Shown: positions 1-7,600, counted from the stretch's first letter. The stretch: DNA of 64,000 nucleotides from Pseudomonas sp. CCC3.1 (GCF_034347405.1 NZ_CP133778.1:5028501-5092500); one strand, 5' to 3'. Notes: generated by a model from the letters alone, not told the origin. Numbers and translations: made by a program.

Positions 1-111
1 CTGTACGACTACATCAGGCTTTGCTAATCTGTGTATAGCATCTGGGCTAAAGGGTAATTTAGTCAAAAAGTTTAATAGATTTTCACATCATAACGAACAG
101 TTGCTTAATCC

Positions 112-438
112 ATGACAAGACCGATCAAAAAAAAGCAAAAGGGAACGCCTAATACTTGGGCTGAAGTTACGTCGCGTGTGATCGCTGCCTTGGGAGACGC
201 ACGCTGGGATTACCGGACCGCACAGGGTGTTTCAACTCAAACAGGTTTCCCGAAGGAGACAGTCATAAAGGTACTTAGCTCTGACAATCGAGTTAGAGAA
301 TCCCTGATTCCACGGTCACCAAAAGGCAAGCTCTACACCTTAAAATCCAGAAAAAGCACATTAGGCGACATTTGGTCAACATTTAGAGAGATGAGCAGGG
401 AAAAGTATTCTGACGTTAAGGAAGAAGATGAACGTTGA
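112..438 (+). CDS. Small basic winged-helix-like protein, function unknown
   Basis: A 108-residue protein starting with a lysine-rich tail (residues 5-10). Its middle part (about 15-75) has the helix-turn-helix-wing pattern of small DNA-binding domains: a 'VITRAL'-like helix region followed by STQTGFPKETVIKVL and a basic wing near PRSPKGKLYTL. I do not recognise the family. Its last codons overlap the start of the next gene by 11 bases, so the two are probably translated together. The upstream 111 bases are AT-rich and hold no gene. A DNA-binding or adaptor role for the membrane partner is inference only. Confidence 0.55.
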   Translation: MTRPIKKKQKGTPNTWAEVTSRVIAALGDARWDYRTAQGVSTQTGFPKETVIKVLSSDNRVRESLIPRSPKGKLYTLKSRKSTLGDIWSTFREMSREKYSDVKEEDER

Positions 439-712
439 GCTTATAGGTTATGGAATAGCGGGAGGAATAATCCCTGAGTTTATTGCACTTTATAAGCTCA
501 GACAAATCAAGAAGTCACGCCGCCCCGAATGGATTACGTCAGTTTTTTACTGGGTCTCAACCATTCTCATGATAGGTGCGGGCGGTGGAATCGTGTGGTT
601 TTATATGGAGGTAATCCAGGCTCAAATGAGCGCATTGGTTGCCATACATCTTGGAGCAACTGCCCCCGTGATTCTCCAAGCGGCTAGTCAAGGGAAGATC
701 AAAGCAAACTAG
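428..712 (+). CDS. Small membrane protein, partner of the preceding gene
   Basis: A 94-residue protein with about three hydrophobic segments (near residues 3-20, 37-60 and 67-86), separated by a basic loop (KLRQIKKSRRPEW). The start ATG lies inside the end of the upstream reading frame, a layout typical of translational coupling. No family is recognised. Small soluble plus small membrane pairs occur in defence islands and phage-related modules, but nothing here fixes a role. Inner-membrane location is inferred from the hydrophobicity. Confidence 0.55.
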   Translation: MNVELIGYGIAGGIIPEFIALYKLRQIKKSRRPEWITSVFYWVSTILMIGAGGGIVWFYMEVIQAQMSALVAIHLGATAPVILQAASQGKIKAN

Positions 713-766
713 GCTTTCGCTAGACTCACTACAAATCTATTAAAATCAATGACCTGCAATAGAATA

Positions 767-1315
767 CTAAGGTTGTGGAAACGCTGTCTGCACGCGATGA
801 AATTGAAGCCTCTCTTCTATCCAAGGAGAAAACCCCACATCGGTATCAAGCCCTACCATCTTTATGGTATTTATTAAATCTTCAACCGATATAAAAAATA
901 AGCGACTTCGATGTTCTCTATCCGAAGAGAAATATAAACCTTGCAGACCGGACTGATAACCAACTGCCAGAGAAAAAATGTAACTATGTACTATTTGATG
1001 ACATACAAAAACTAAATCCCGAGTGATCGCCTTTGGATGCTCCATATCAAAGTTTACTTGGAGTATCGGCCCGACAACTTCCCCACTTCCAATCAGCCCT
1101 CTTTCAAACTCGAGAAGTTTAAGTGAAGACGCCATTATTTTCGGCGACGACTTTTTCGACTCGAGCATTTTCCTTATCCAATAAAAAGCTGTCATTATGT
1201 TTCTTTCAGTCTGAAAGAACGTGATATCACTCCATCTGAGCTGGTAGGTTTTTTTCTCTAGAAACTTAGCAACACCAGTTAACTCCGCCCTCCATTTTGC
1301 AGAATCCTTAATCAT
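767..1315 (-). CDS. Hypothetical protein, 182 residues
   Basis: An AT-rich reading frame reading away from the island integrase. The protein has no obvious signal peptide or membrane segment. It contains many aromatic residues (ITFFQTERNIMTAFYWI; SYIFSLAVGYQSG) and no catalytic motif that I recognise. The composition matches the neighbouring island genes and differs from the GC-rich core genes, consistent with acquisition by transfer. The ATG at 1315 is the only reasonable start. Confidence 0.45.
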   Translation of the reverse strand: MIKDSAKWRAELTGVAKFLEKKTYQLRWSDITFFQTERNIMTAFYWIRKMLESKKSSPKIMASSLKLLEFERGLIGSGEVVGPILQVNFDMEHPKAITRDLVFVCHQIVHSYIFSLAVGYQSGLQGLYFSSDREHRSRLFFISVEDLINTIKMVGLDTDVGFSPWIEERLQFHRVQTAFPQP

Positions 1316-1456
1316 ACAAACACCCTAAGCTTCTTAGCGGGAAAAAATAGGCATACTACGATTTTATCTATGAATAAGTAAGCATAATGCTTTTCCCGCT
1401 TAGAGTTCACCTCTCTTACTAGGTCGACCCTGGATCTCGGCCGCTACAACCCTGCG

Positions 1457-1501
1457 GGTCCATCCTAGCAGGGCTGCAAAGCCGCCCTGCTAGGATGGAC
1501 C
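1457..1501. repeat. Perfect 18-bp inverted repeat (hairpin)
   Basis: Arms at 1457-1474 and 1484-1501 are perfectly complementary (GGTCCATCCTAGCAGGGC and its reverse complement) around a 9-base loop. No T-run follows on either strand, so a plain rho-independent terminator is not well supported. It sits at the start of a 1-kb gene-free stretch, next to the DnaA-box-like cluster. Confidence 0.75.
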
Positions 1502-1534
1502 TCACTTAAAAAATCTAAAGCCAACGCAACTGTC

Positions 1535-1624
1535 TGTGGAAAACCACAGATTTCCACCGGTGGATAATTTCATCCACAGCCGCAGAACTCCCGAAAATTG
1601 GAGTCTTGACCCGAATTATCCACA
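1535..1624. other. Cluster of DnaA-box-like sites, possible origin element
   Basis: Within 90 bases there are a perfect TTATCCACA at 1616-1624, TTTTCCACA on the minus strand at 1535-1543 (fits TTWTNCACA), and two one-mismatch copies: TTATCCACC on the minus strand at 1559-1567 and TCATCCACA at 1570-1578. Such clustering is typical of replication origins or DnaA-regulated sites. No replication initiator gene is seen in the window, so an origin role for the island is inference. Confidence 0.4.
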
Positions 1625-2319
1625 GGCGTAGAAAAGATCGGGCAAAGCGCTGTCGCCGACAGCAACCCAGGTAGCCAGAACCTTTAAGGCTACGCCACAT
1701 GGTGGTGGTTCTCCCAAAGTGCGATTAGCGTCCGGCGGCTCGCACGGTCACAGCGATGTGATGGATGCCTACTTTGACAGTGTGCCCACTGCGGCAACTC
1801 ATCCCCTTTCATAGCTGCCCTGCAGCAACCTATCCGCTTGGCCATTCCCGTGCGCCAACCTGCGCCCGTCTCTTTCTCCCGGAAAGAGACGGACGCTCCT
1901 ACCACTGCTGCAGGCCACCTCGTACAAGGCTTTGCGGCATTCCCCCTCGTGACAATCGGCGTGACAAACTCCGAAGTCACCAGCAACAGCGATGTAGATG
2001 ATGGTGCCGCAGCCCAAGGAATGGACTGCACCTGACTGACAGTCAGGCATGCCCCAGTCATCGCGTAGCTGCCTTCACCCGACTCAGGATCTCGCGGCAC
2101 CGGTCTCGTCAGCCAGCGCAGCCTCCACCCGCCCACCGGCAACGGTGTCCAGGAGGCCAGATCATGAGATGCCCAAGCTCCTGGTCGTAAGGAGCCGTCA
2201 GTCCCGCGTTAGTGGACAACCCTCACAGGTCGCAGGGGCCTTGATCCCTGATAACACTCAACATCCTTGGCGGGATGACGTGGGGCGAGGATCGGAGAAC
2301 GGGAGATGAGGTGATTGAG
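1625..2319. other. Gene-free stretch before the integrase
   Basis: About 700 GC-rich bases with no convincing gene. Several short overlapping frames exist on both strands, as expected in GC-rich DNA, including a 65-codon frame at 1838-2035. None has a good ribosome site together with a recognisable product. A short palindrome (CTGACTGACAGTCAG, around 2033-2047) is visible. The stretch may hold recombination sites for the downstream recombinase. Confidence 0.4.
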
Positions 2320-3300
2320 ATGGCATTGGTGGGTAGACACGATGGCCGCAATTTCGGCTACGGCAGGCAATTGAGCTACGCAGGACCGCAGGCATTGAAA
2401 GACATGTTCGGCGGCGGCCACTACGGCACGGTCAAGGCGCATTCTGATCGGTGGCAGGCATTTGTGAAGTGGTGCCGATCCGAACTGGGGCCCGGTATCA
2501 ATGATGCGCGGCAGGTTGATCGGAAGGTGTTGGCCAACTATGCGGCGTATCTCCGTGACCTGGTTGGGCGCGGTGACCTCGCCATCAGCACCGCGCAAAA
2601 TCGGCTATCCAGCGTTAACAGGACCATGGCGGCGCTTCGCGGTGATCAGTGCGTGAAATTGCCAAGCCCGAGCAAGGCGTTGGGTATGCAGCGCACCGGG
2701 GTTCGACACTCGGTGCCGCAGGGCCAGGACCACGAACAGGTTAAGCAGATCGTCGATGCGCTTTGCAACCATCATCAGCTAAGGGCCGCCGCTATCGTTC
2801 TATTGGCGCGAGCCACCGGCATGCGCTTGCGTGAGGCCATCTTGGCGGATCTGCCACGATTAAGTCGGGAGGCTAGAGAATTCGGCAAGATCAACATCCA
2901 AGACGGCACCAAAGGCGGCCGTGCCGGTGCATCCGCTCCCCGCTGGATTACGGTGGATGAGAAAGTTCGAATAACGCTGGGATTTGCGGAGCAGGTATCG
3001 CCTGCGGGTAGCCACAACCTGATTGCGCCAAGCGAAAGTTACTTGAGTGTTCTGCAGAAAGTCGTCCGCCCGGCACGGGACGTCCTACATGCACAAAACC
3101 TCAAAGGCTTCCATGAGCTACGAGCGGCCTATGCATGTGAGCGCTATGAGCAAATCACCCAACACCGCGCGCCTATTAACGGTGGCCAATGCTGCCAGTT
3201 AGATCAGCGTCTTGATCATGAAGCCCGACGGCAAATCAGCTATGAACTGGGGCACGGTCGGATTGACGTAGTCGCTGCCTACATTGGGGGGCGGGCATGA
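2320..3300 (+). CDS. Tyrosine recombinase / integrase
   Basis: A 326-residue site-specific recombinase of the integrase-domain family found in pseudomonad islands. The N-terminal part (about 35-120) fits a SAM-like core-binding domain. All catalytic positions are visible in the C-terminal half: Arg near 169 in TGMRLREA, Lys 198 in GTKGG, His 265/Arg 268 in FHELR, His 312 in ELGHGR and nucleophile Tyr 321 in AAYIGG. The ATG at 2320 is chosen because family members begin with an MALxGRxDGRNFGYG-like segment; a start at 2275 is possible. The stop overlaps the next gene by 4 bases. It probably moves the island or a subsection of it. Confidence 0.85.
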   Translation: MALVGRHDGRNFGYGRQLSYAGPQALKDMFGGGHYGTVKAHSDRWQAFVKWCRSELGPGINDARQVDRKVLANYAAYLRDLVGRGDLAISTAQNRLSSVNRTMAALRGDQCVKLPSPSKALGMQRTGVRHSVPQGQDHEQVKQIVDALCNHHQLRAAAIVLLARATGMRLREAILADLPRLSREAREFGKINIQDGTKGGRAGASAPRWITVDEKVRITLGFAEQVSPAGSHNLIAPSESYLSVLQKVVRPARDVLHAQNLKGFHELRAAYACERYEQITQHRAPINGGQCCQLDQRLDHEARRQISYELGHGRIDVVAAYIGGRA

Positions 3301-3638
3301 GCAAGCCATTCGATATGGAGCTGTTCTTGGCTGGAGTGCTGACCGGATCGCACGCGACGCGGCAACGTCACTTACGGCAGGCACAAACCATACAGAATAA
3401 AATTGCACTGCGCTGGCAGCGAGCGACACCCTGGGCTTGGCAGCGAAAGCATTTGACTTGGTTCATAGAGCATTGTCTCGCCAGCCATGACGAGACGACA
3501 CGATACTACTATCTGCTTACTATCCGACTGCTCGCTCAGCGCCTAGAAACGTCATGGGCTTTCAATCTCAAACTGGGATGTGATTCAGATAGTCACGACC
3601 GACAGCAACCGGCTCAAAGCAGACGTCAACATGAGTAG
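3297..3638 (+). CDS. Small protein coupled to the integrase
   Basis: A 113-residue basic, tryptophan-rich protein (ALRWQRATPWAWQRKHLTWF) overlapping the integrase stop by ATGA, so almost certainly co-translated with it. It resembles the N-terminal arm/SAM-like region of a recombinase more than an enzyme, but I do not recognise a named family. It may be an accessory factor that helps the recombinase. A degraded second recombinase is an alternative. Confidence 0.55.
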   Translation: MSKPFDMELFLAGVLTGSHATRQRHLRQAQTIQNKIALRWQRATPWAWQRKHLTWFIEHCLASHDETTRYYYLLTIRLLAQRLETSWAFNLKLGCDSDSHDRQQPAQSRRQHE

Positions 3639-3655
3639 GAAATGCCTGCTCTGCG

Positions 3656-4618
3656 TCAAAGTGAATAAATCCTCTCGTGCACGCCACTCTTCTTGACTTT
3701 CGACGATTCGAACGCATAGTCATGTTCATCAAAATTACACTCCGAAATAAAATGAGTGTATTTCAAACTCTTCACGCGAGCCATGGTCTTGCTTTTACGC
3801 AACTCCGTTGTTTTATTCTGAACATTCAATTCAGGTTTGAAGTAATTGATCAAACCGGCCTCGGCGGCGAGCACAAGATTTTCTTCCCCTAAGGTCATAT
3901 AGTCTTTAGGTTGTTTGATGACCATGCCGTCGCGAGACGCCATCGCCTCGAACTGTGGCGTGAAGAAGTACAGATAGATTTCCGCATTGTCCTCGCATTC
4001 TGCTTGGGCTTGCTGCACACGCTTGTGCCCATCCATTCGGTCAGACAGCTCCATGGCCTTGCCGATGTACATAACTTCGTACTTTTCCGGAAGGTCATCG
4101 GTAACACGCAGCAGTTGATGAGCAAAGATGATATGCCTATTTTCATCCTTGGGCATCGGGTCCACAGGTGTCAGAAAATGGTAGGCGATTGCCCGATCCG
4201 CACGCTCCTTCTCCCCGCTTCCCGGCATGACGGCTGCAACCATGGGCTCTCGCTTCAACAGGCGCTCATACTCATCTGCGGACTCGACATATTGAATCAT
4301 TGATTGCAGATGGGCCGGTGTCGGAAAGAATTCTTTATTGATAGCCGGCGCGCCGTGCATCAGTTGAGCAATGTCGACCTTGTGAGGGCGCGACAGCATG
4401 CCCTGTGAGGCATACTTAAACACGATCTGGCACTTTTTGCTCAGCGAGGCACTGGAAAATCGCACTTTACGTCGTTTTACAAGAAAATAGATTCGCCCGC
4501 TTCTGAATCTATCCACCACCTCTAGAGGCACTTCGAATTCGCGATACAACTTATCAGGCGTAATAAAGAATGCGTCTACCAGATGAGACTTAAGAATTTT
4601 GAACGGTGGCTTTATCAT
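3656..4618 (-). CDS. GIY-YIG-like nuclease-fold protein
   Basis: A 320-residue protein whose C-terminal half resembles a divergent GIY-YIG endonuclease. VMYIGKA is the position of the GIY...YIG strand pair, DRMDGHKR follows with a basic helix, and AEAGLINYFKPELN matches the conserved glutamate helix followed by the Pro-x-x-Asn end of the fold. The first motif is incomplete, so catalytic activity is uncertain. The N-terminal half is unrecognised. It reads toward the integrase pair on the opposite strand and leaves only 17 bases between stops. A palindrome lies just upstream of its start. A mobile-element endonuclease or defence nuclease are both possible. Confidence 0.5.
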   Translation of the reverse strand: MIKPPFKILKSHLVDAFFITPDKLYREFEVPLEVVDRFRSGRIYFLVKRRKVRFSSASLSKKCQIVFKYASQGMLSRPHKVDIAQLMHGAPAINKEFFPTPAHLQSMIQYVESADEYERLLKREPMVAAVMPGSGEKERADRAIAYHFLTPVDPMPKDENRHIIFAHQLLRVTDDLPEKYEVMYIGKAMELSDRMDGHKRVQQAQAECEDNAEIYLYFFTPQFEAMASRDGMVIKQPKDYMTLGEENLVLAAEAGLINYFKPELNVQNKTTELRKSKTMARVKSLKYTHFISECNFDEHDYAFESSKVKKSGVHERIYSL

Positions 4619-4632
4619 AACTAATCCTTAGG

Positions 4633-4667
4633 CGATATAATCCCACGACACCGGGCCAATTATATCG
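4633..4667 (-). promoter_or_regulatory. Palindrome with TATAAT, possible operator/promoter
   Basis: Perfect 9-base arms CGATATAAT (4633-4641) and ATTATATCG (4659-4667) with a 17-base spacer lie 15 bases upstream of the ATG at 4618. Each arm contains TATAAT reading outward on its strand. The layout suits an operator overlapping a promoter. No strong -35 box is visible. Confidence 0.35.
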
Positions 4668-4923
4668 ATTCACCTAACACTCTATAGATATTCAATGACA
4701 ACCTGCGGCCAATTACCAATGGCAATTATCGAGCCAAAGCTGCTACACCCGAGCCCTACGCTGCCAACCGACCCCTAGCTGCTCTTTACAGAGAGCAGAT
4801 AGGGATCGGAAACAGGCTCCAACTCTTGCGCTAACAGTTTCTCCAGCGGTCAGTCTATTCGAATAATGCGGAGAACTTTTTCACGCAAGCGCAGCAGGAT
4901 AACGAACCAACTGATTGCAAAAT
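4668..4923. other. Intergenic stretch, nothing recognised
   Basis: About 255 bases between the GIY-YIG-like gene and the end of the TIR gene. I see no coding frame, terminator or repeat that I would defend. Confidence 0.4.
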
Positions 4924-5616
4924 CTAGAACGCGACCAACTCGGCAATCTTTTCAGCTATCACCGACATCGAATCTTCAGCGGTGTCCAGGCCGCTTCGGG
5001 AGGCGAGTAACGGGCTGACATTGCGAAGTGCGTCGTATGTAGTGTTATGCACGATGGGAACTAGTTGGTTACTCGCCAAGAGCGTGGAAAGCTCTTTGTC
5101 GGCAACGCTTTCTTTGGGGAGGCGAGCCAACAGCGCGGGAGTTACCAGCACGAGTCCAATTCGCGAATTTGCTAAGCCTTTGTCGATGGCGCGCATCATC
5201 GGAACACCGAGCCCAAGATCCTTCTCGCTAAACCAAACCTTGACACCAGCAGCTACTAGAAGCTCGTGCAGCTCTTTGGCCGCCCCTTGCCGATCGTCCC
5301 ACGCGTGGCACAGAAATACGTCACGCAGGTCAGGTTGCGCCGCTGCTCGAGTCTCGATGGTCTGGCGAATTGGCTGAAGTGATTGCACCTGATCCAATGT
5401 GTATGACACGGACGAACCAGCTTTGGACCAGCGTGGCCTTGAACCACCGCCCGATCTGCCAGCCCCACCACTATTGCTATAGCTGCTATAGCTACTCCCA
5501 CTGCTACCAAATGATGGGGTGTAGGAGCGAGAGCTGCTGCGGTAGCGGCACGCAGGGCAGGCCGCTGCCGCTGCAGCTGAGCTATGTCCGCGTATTGGTG
5601 CTGTACATCTAGACAT
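4924..5616 (-). CDS. TIR-domain protein with Cys/His N-terminal region
   Basis: A 230-residue protein. Residues 99-230 form a TIR domain (DVFLCHAWDD start, VKVWFSEKDLGLG loop, IGLVLVTPALL strand). The Glu of ADKELSTLL (about 175) lies where bacterial TIR NADases carry the catalytic glutamate. Residues 1-25 hold Cys4, His11 and Cys20-x-x-Cys23, which could bind a metal. Residues 26-70 are a Ser/Gly/Tyr-rich linker. Bacterial TIR enzymes hydrolyse NAD+ or make nucleotide signals, mostly in anti-phage defence. Activity here is inferred. The start at 5616 follows a moderate AAGGG site. A 49-residue gene and a WYL regulator lie next to it. Confidence 0.8.
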   Translation of the reverse strand: MSRCTAPIRGHSSAAAAAACPACRYRSSSRSYTPSFGSSGSSYSSYSNSGGAGRSGGGSRPRWSKAGSSVSYTLDQVQSLQPIRQTIETRAAAQPDLRDVFLCHAWDDRQGAAKELHELLVAAGVKVWFSEKDLGLGVPMMRAIDKGLANSRIGLVLVTPALLARLPKESVADKELSTLLASNQLVPIVHNTTYDALRNVSPLLASRSGLDTAEDSMSVIAEKIAELVAF

Positions 5617-5691
5617 GTCGTAACCCTTTCATATACGAAGCGAGTGGCCTTCAGGACACAAAATGTGTCCTGGGCTCTGTTTAAGCGATTA

Positions 5692-5838
5692 TCAATTGGT
5701 CGCTTTTGGGCGAATGACGATACGGAACGGTTGCCCGTTAGCACGTCGAATCACCTTCCCCGACTTGGTGGTGATGGTCATCCGGTAGATAACCTCGCCT
5801 TCCCCATCGGGTTTTTCGAACATCTCAAGCTGGGACAT
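5692..5838 (-). CDS. 49-residue basic protein beside the TIR gene
   Basis: A short frame whose start at 5838 is fixed by a perfect AGGAGG (5845-5850) six bases upstream; the longer frame from 5943 lacks such a site. The product is MSQLEMFEKPDGEGEV followed by a compact beta-rich basic segment ending IRPKATN. It ends 75 bases before the TIR start and reads the same way, so a common transcript is likely. The family is unknown. A regulator, inhibitor or activator of the TIR protein is speculation. Confidence 0.6.
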   Translation of the reverse strand: MSQLEMFEKPDGEGEVIYRMTITTKSGKVIRRANGQPFRIVIRPKATN

Positions 5839-6232
5839 AGAATGCCTCCTTCGAGATGGCTCAAACACAGAACTCGCTCCCTTGCGAAAGGACCCCATAG
5901 GGGCTACCATCCACAAGCTTTTTCCACAAAGCGCGAGAGACACCTGGAGCCGATTCAGACGTCTTTTTCCGAAGGCCGGTCAAGTTCGTACCTTGACCGG
6001 CTTTTGTGTTTCTGGCGTTCTGACATTTCATCCGAGCCATCTTTTTGAAGCACCTAAGGTGCTACAGATGAACACAAGAACAAGCCATAAGCGAAATGTA
6101 TCATCGTCATTTTGATTACGTCAAGCACTCTCATGTGCTATCGTGGGATCTCAGATGCGCCCGACCAGACGTTGGGGCATTCCGCAAGGCAGGTACGAAG
6201 GCAATACCGTAAGAAGGCAAGACGGAGAGCAA
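5839..6232. other. Divergent intergenic region TIR side / WYL regulator
   Basis: Nearly 400 bases between the divergent 49-residue gene and the WYL gene. It holds a plus-strand terminator (5975-6005) without any visible plus-strand gene ahead of it. WYL regulators of this class often bind such divergent regions, but I could not identify an operator. Confidence 0.4.
5975..6008 (+). terminator. Orphan rho-independent terminator
   Basis: Perfect 10-base stem GCCGGTCAAG / CTTGACCGGC (5975-5984 and 5992-6001) with a 7-base loop, followed by TTTTGTGTTT. Only the plus strand has the T-run. No plus-strand gene precedes it for several kilobases, so it may end a small RNA made within 5850-6000. Confidence 0.7.
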
Positions 6233-7144
6233 ATGATTGATTTGAGCGAATATAGCCAGGCGCAACGGGAGCGTCTGGTGTACATAGATTTCCGACTGTA
6301 TTTCACGGGGACCGTTTCACGCACTGACCTCATGGATAGGTTCGGGGTGGGCGCGGCAGCTGCCACCCGTGATTTCGCGCAGTATCGAGAGATTGCTCCT
6401 CAGAACACTGAGCTCGACACTGTGACCAAGCACTACGTGATGCGCGAGACGTTCTCGCCTCTAGTCGCGCATTCGCCTGAGCGCGTGCTCACGGCTCTCT
6501 CCCATGGGTACGGATACGGTCTGGATGGAGAGAAGCCATTCATCCTAAATGAATCGGTTTTGCTGCTCAGCAAGCCGAAAGTAGAGGTTTTGGCGCCAAT
6601 CTCGCGCGCAATCAGCCTCAACCAAGTGGTGAAAATCAGCTACACCTCGGGCTCGGGAAAATCTGAACGGGAAATTGTGCCGTTCGCTATCAGTTGCGAC
6701 GGCTTGCGCTGGCACGTCCGCGCGTACGATCGTAAGCGCGGAAAGTTTGTGGACTTTGTTCTAGCTCGAATCGGATCTGCTCAAGTTCAACTGGGAGAAA
6801 AGCCACTCGCCAAAGAGAACCAGAAGAACGATGACCAGTGGAATCGAATGCTCGACCTCCCTCTTGTCCCTCATCCTGATAAGGATTGTGCACAGATTAT
6901 GATGTGCGACTACGACATGCCTGACGGTGTCCTAAGGCTTCGAGTTCGTGCGGCCATGGCTGGGTACGTCTTGCAGCAGTACCACGTGGACTCCTCGCCT
7001 GACCACAGCATCAAAGACAAGGCCTACCGCCTATGGCTTAGCGATCCCTTGGCTCTGTACGGGGTGGAGAGCTCAATGTTTGCGCCCGGATACAGAAATC
7101 CAAATTTTGACGAGGCGGAAAGCGATAAAGTTGAAGGCAGCTAA
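6233..7144 (+). CDS. WYL-domain transcriptional regulator (CapW/BrxR-like)
   Basis: A 303-residue regulator. Residues 8-75 form a winged helix (RLVYIDFRLYFTGTVSR, DLMDRFGVGAAAATRDFAQY, then IAPQN and KHYV), the arrangement of CapW/BrxR repressors. Residues about 130-205 are the WYL domain (VVKISYTSG, VPFAISCDGLRWHVRAYDR). The rest is the WCX-type C-terminal extension. ATG 6233 is chosen for its GGAG site at 6224-6227; the frame open from 6143 lacks one. CapW/BrxR proteins control CBASS, BREX and other defence operons and respond to a ligand through the WYL domain. Here the likely target is the divergent TIR locus, which is inference. Confidence 0.8.
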   Translation: MIDLSEYSQAQRERLVYIDFRLYFTGTVSRTDLMDRFGVGAAAATRDFAQYREIAPQNTELDTVTKHYVMRETFSPLVAHSPERVLTALSHGYGYGLDGEKPFILNESVLLLSKPKVEVLAPISRAISLNQVVKISYTSGSGKSEREIVPFAISCDGLRWHVRAYDRKRGKFVDFVLARIGSAQVQLGEKPLAKENQKNDDQWNRMLDLPLVPHPDKDCAQIMMCDYDMPDGVLRLRVRAAMAGYVLQQYHVDSSPDHSIKDKAYRLWLSDPLALYGVESSMFAPGYRNPNFDEAESDKVEGS

Positions 7145-7371
7145 ACGAGCTGCGCTTTACGTAAATCGCGTCCTGGCATTTTCACTTTGCCAGGCAGAGT
7201 TTTCTTCGGGCTCACTATCATCTCCGTGATCATTTGGTGGTTTGGCTCTGATGCAGAACCTACTACGTTCCTAGTGGAAGACAATCGGGCGAGTGCCCGA
7301 GGATAGTTTTAGAGATAGAAGCGCATAACCCTAACAATAAATAAATTATAAATCATATAGATATAAAGTCT
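7145..7371. other. AT-rich intergenic stretch at the island edge
   Basis: Part of a 456-base gene-free interval. The last 60 bases before 7371 are strongly AT-rich (AATAAATAAATTATAAATCATATAG), and the DNA becomes GC-rich core-like soon after. No gene is seen. Confidence 0.4.
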
Positions 7372-7393
7372 TTCGACTCCTGGTGCCGCACCA
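7372..7393 (+). other. tRNA-3'-end-like sequence, possible attachment site
   Basis: TTCGACTCCTGG followed by TGCCGCACCA reads like the T-loop, T-stem 3' strand, acceptor 3' strand and CCA of a tRNA gene. It is one base short of the canonical distance between the T-loop and CCA. No matching 5' half is present. Integrated islands commonly leave such a duplicated tRNA end at one border. Confidence 0.35.
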
Positions 7394-7410
7394 TACGCAA
7401 CACCGAAAGA

Positions 7411-7436
7411 GGCTCACCGAAAGGTGGGCCTTTTTT
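7411..7436 (+). terminator. Rho-independent terminator
   Basis: Stem GGCTCACC / GGTGGGCC (one G-T pair) closed by a GAAA tetraloop and followed by six T. It lies 18 bases after the tRNA-like CCA, the usual position of a tRNA-gene terminator in Pseudomonas. Confidence 0.8.
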
Positions 7437-7600
7437 GTTTCTGGGGCCAAGCCAAGGCCTACGCCTGTCAAAGCCCCCACCTGCGTGCCACTGCCTATTT
7501 TCTGAATACCCTGAAACGCCCTGTAACCGAGCCAATTTGACCAAGGCCGAAATACAGCTGCACGCTCCATGACTCACTCTGCAGTCATACAAGACGTGCC

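Noticed and set aside
1838..2035. 65-codon frame in the gene-free stretch before the integrase
   Set aside because: The protein looks soluble and not absurd, but there is no good ribosome site, other frames of similar size overlap it, and no family is recognised.
7372..7393. A functional tRNA gene
   Set aside because: Only a 3' portion is present, one base short of canonical spacing, with no D-arm or anticodon arm upstream; kept as a possible attachment site instead.
7440..7600. SOS or P-box type control of the toxin
   Set aside because: I found no CTGT-N8-ACAG LexA site or pyocin P-box before the toxin start.
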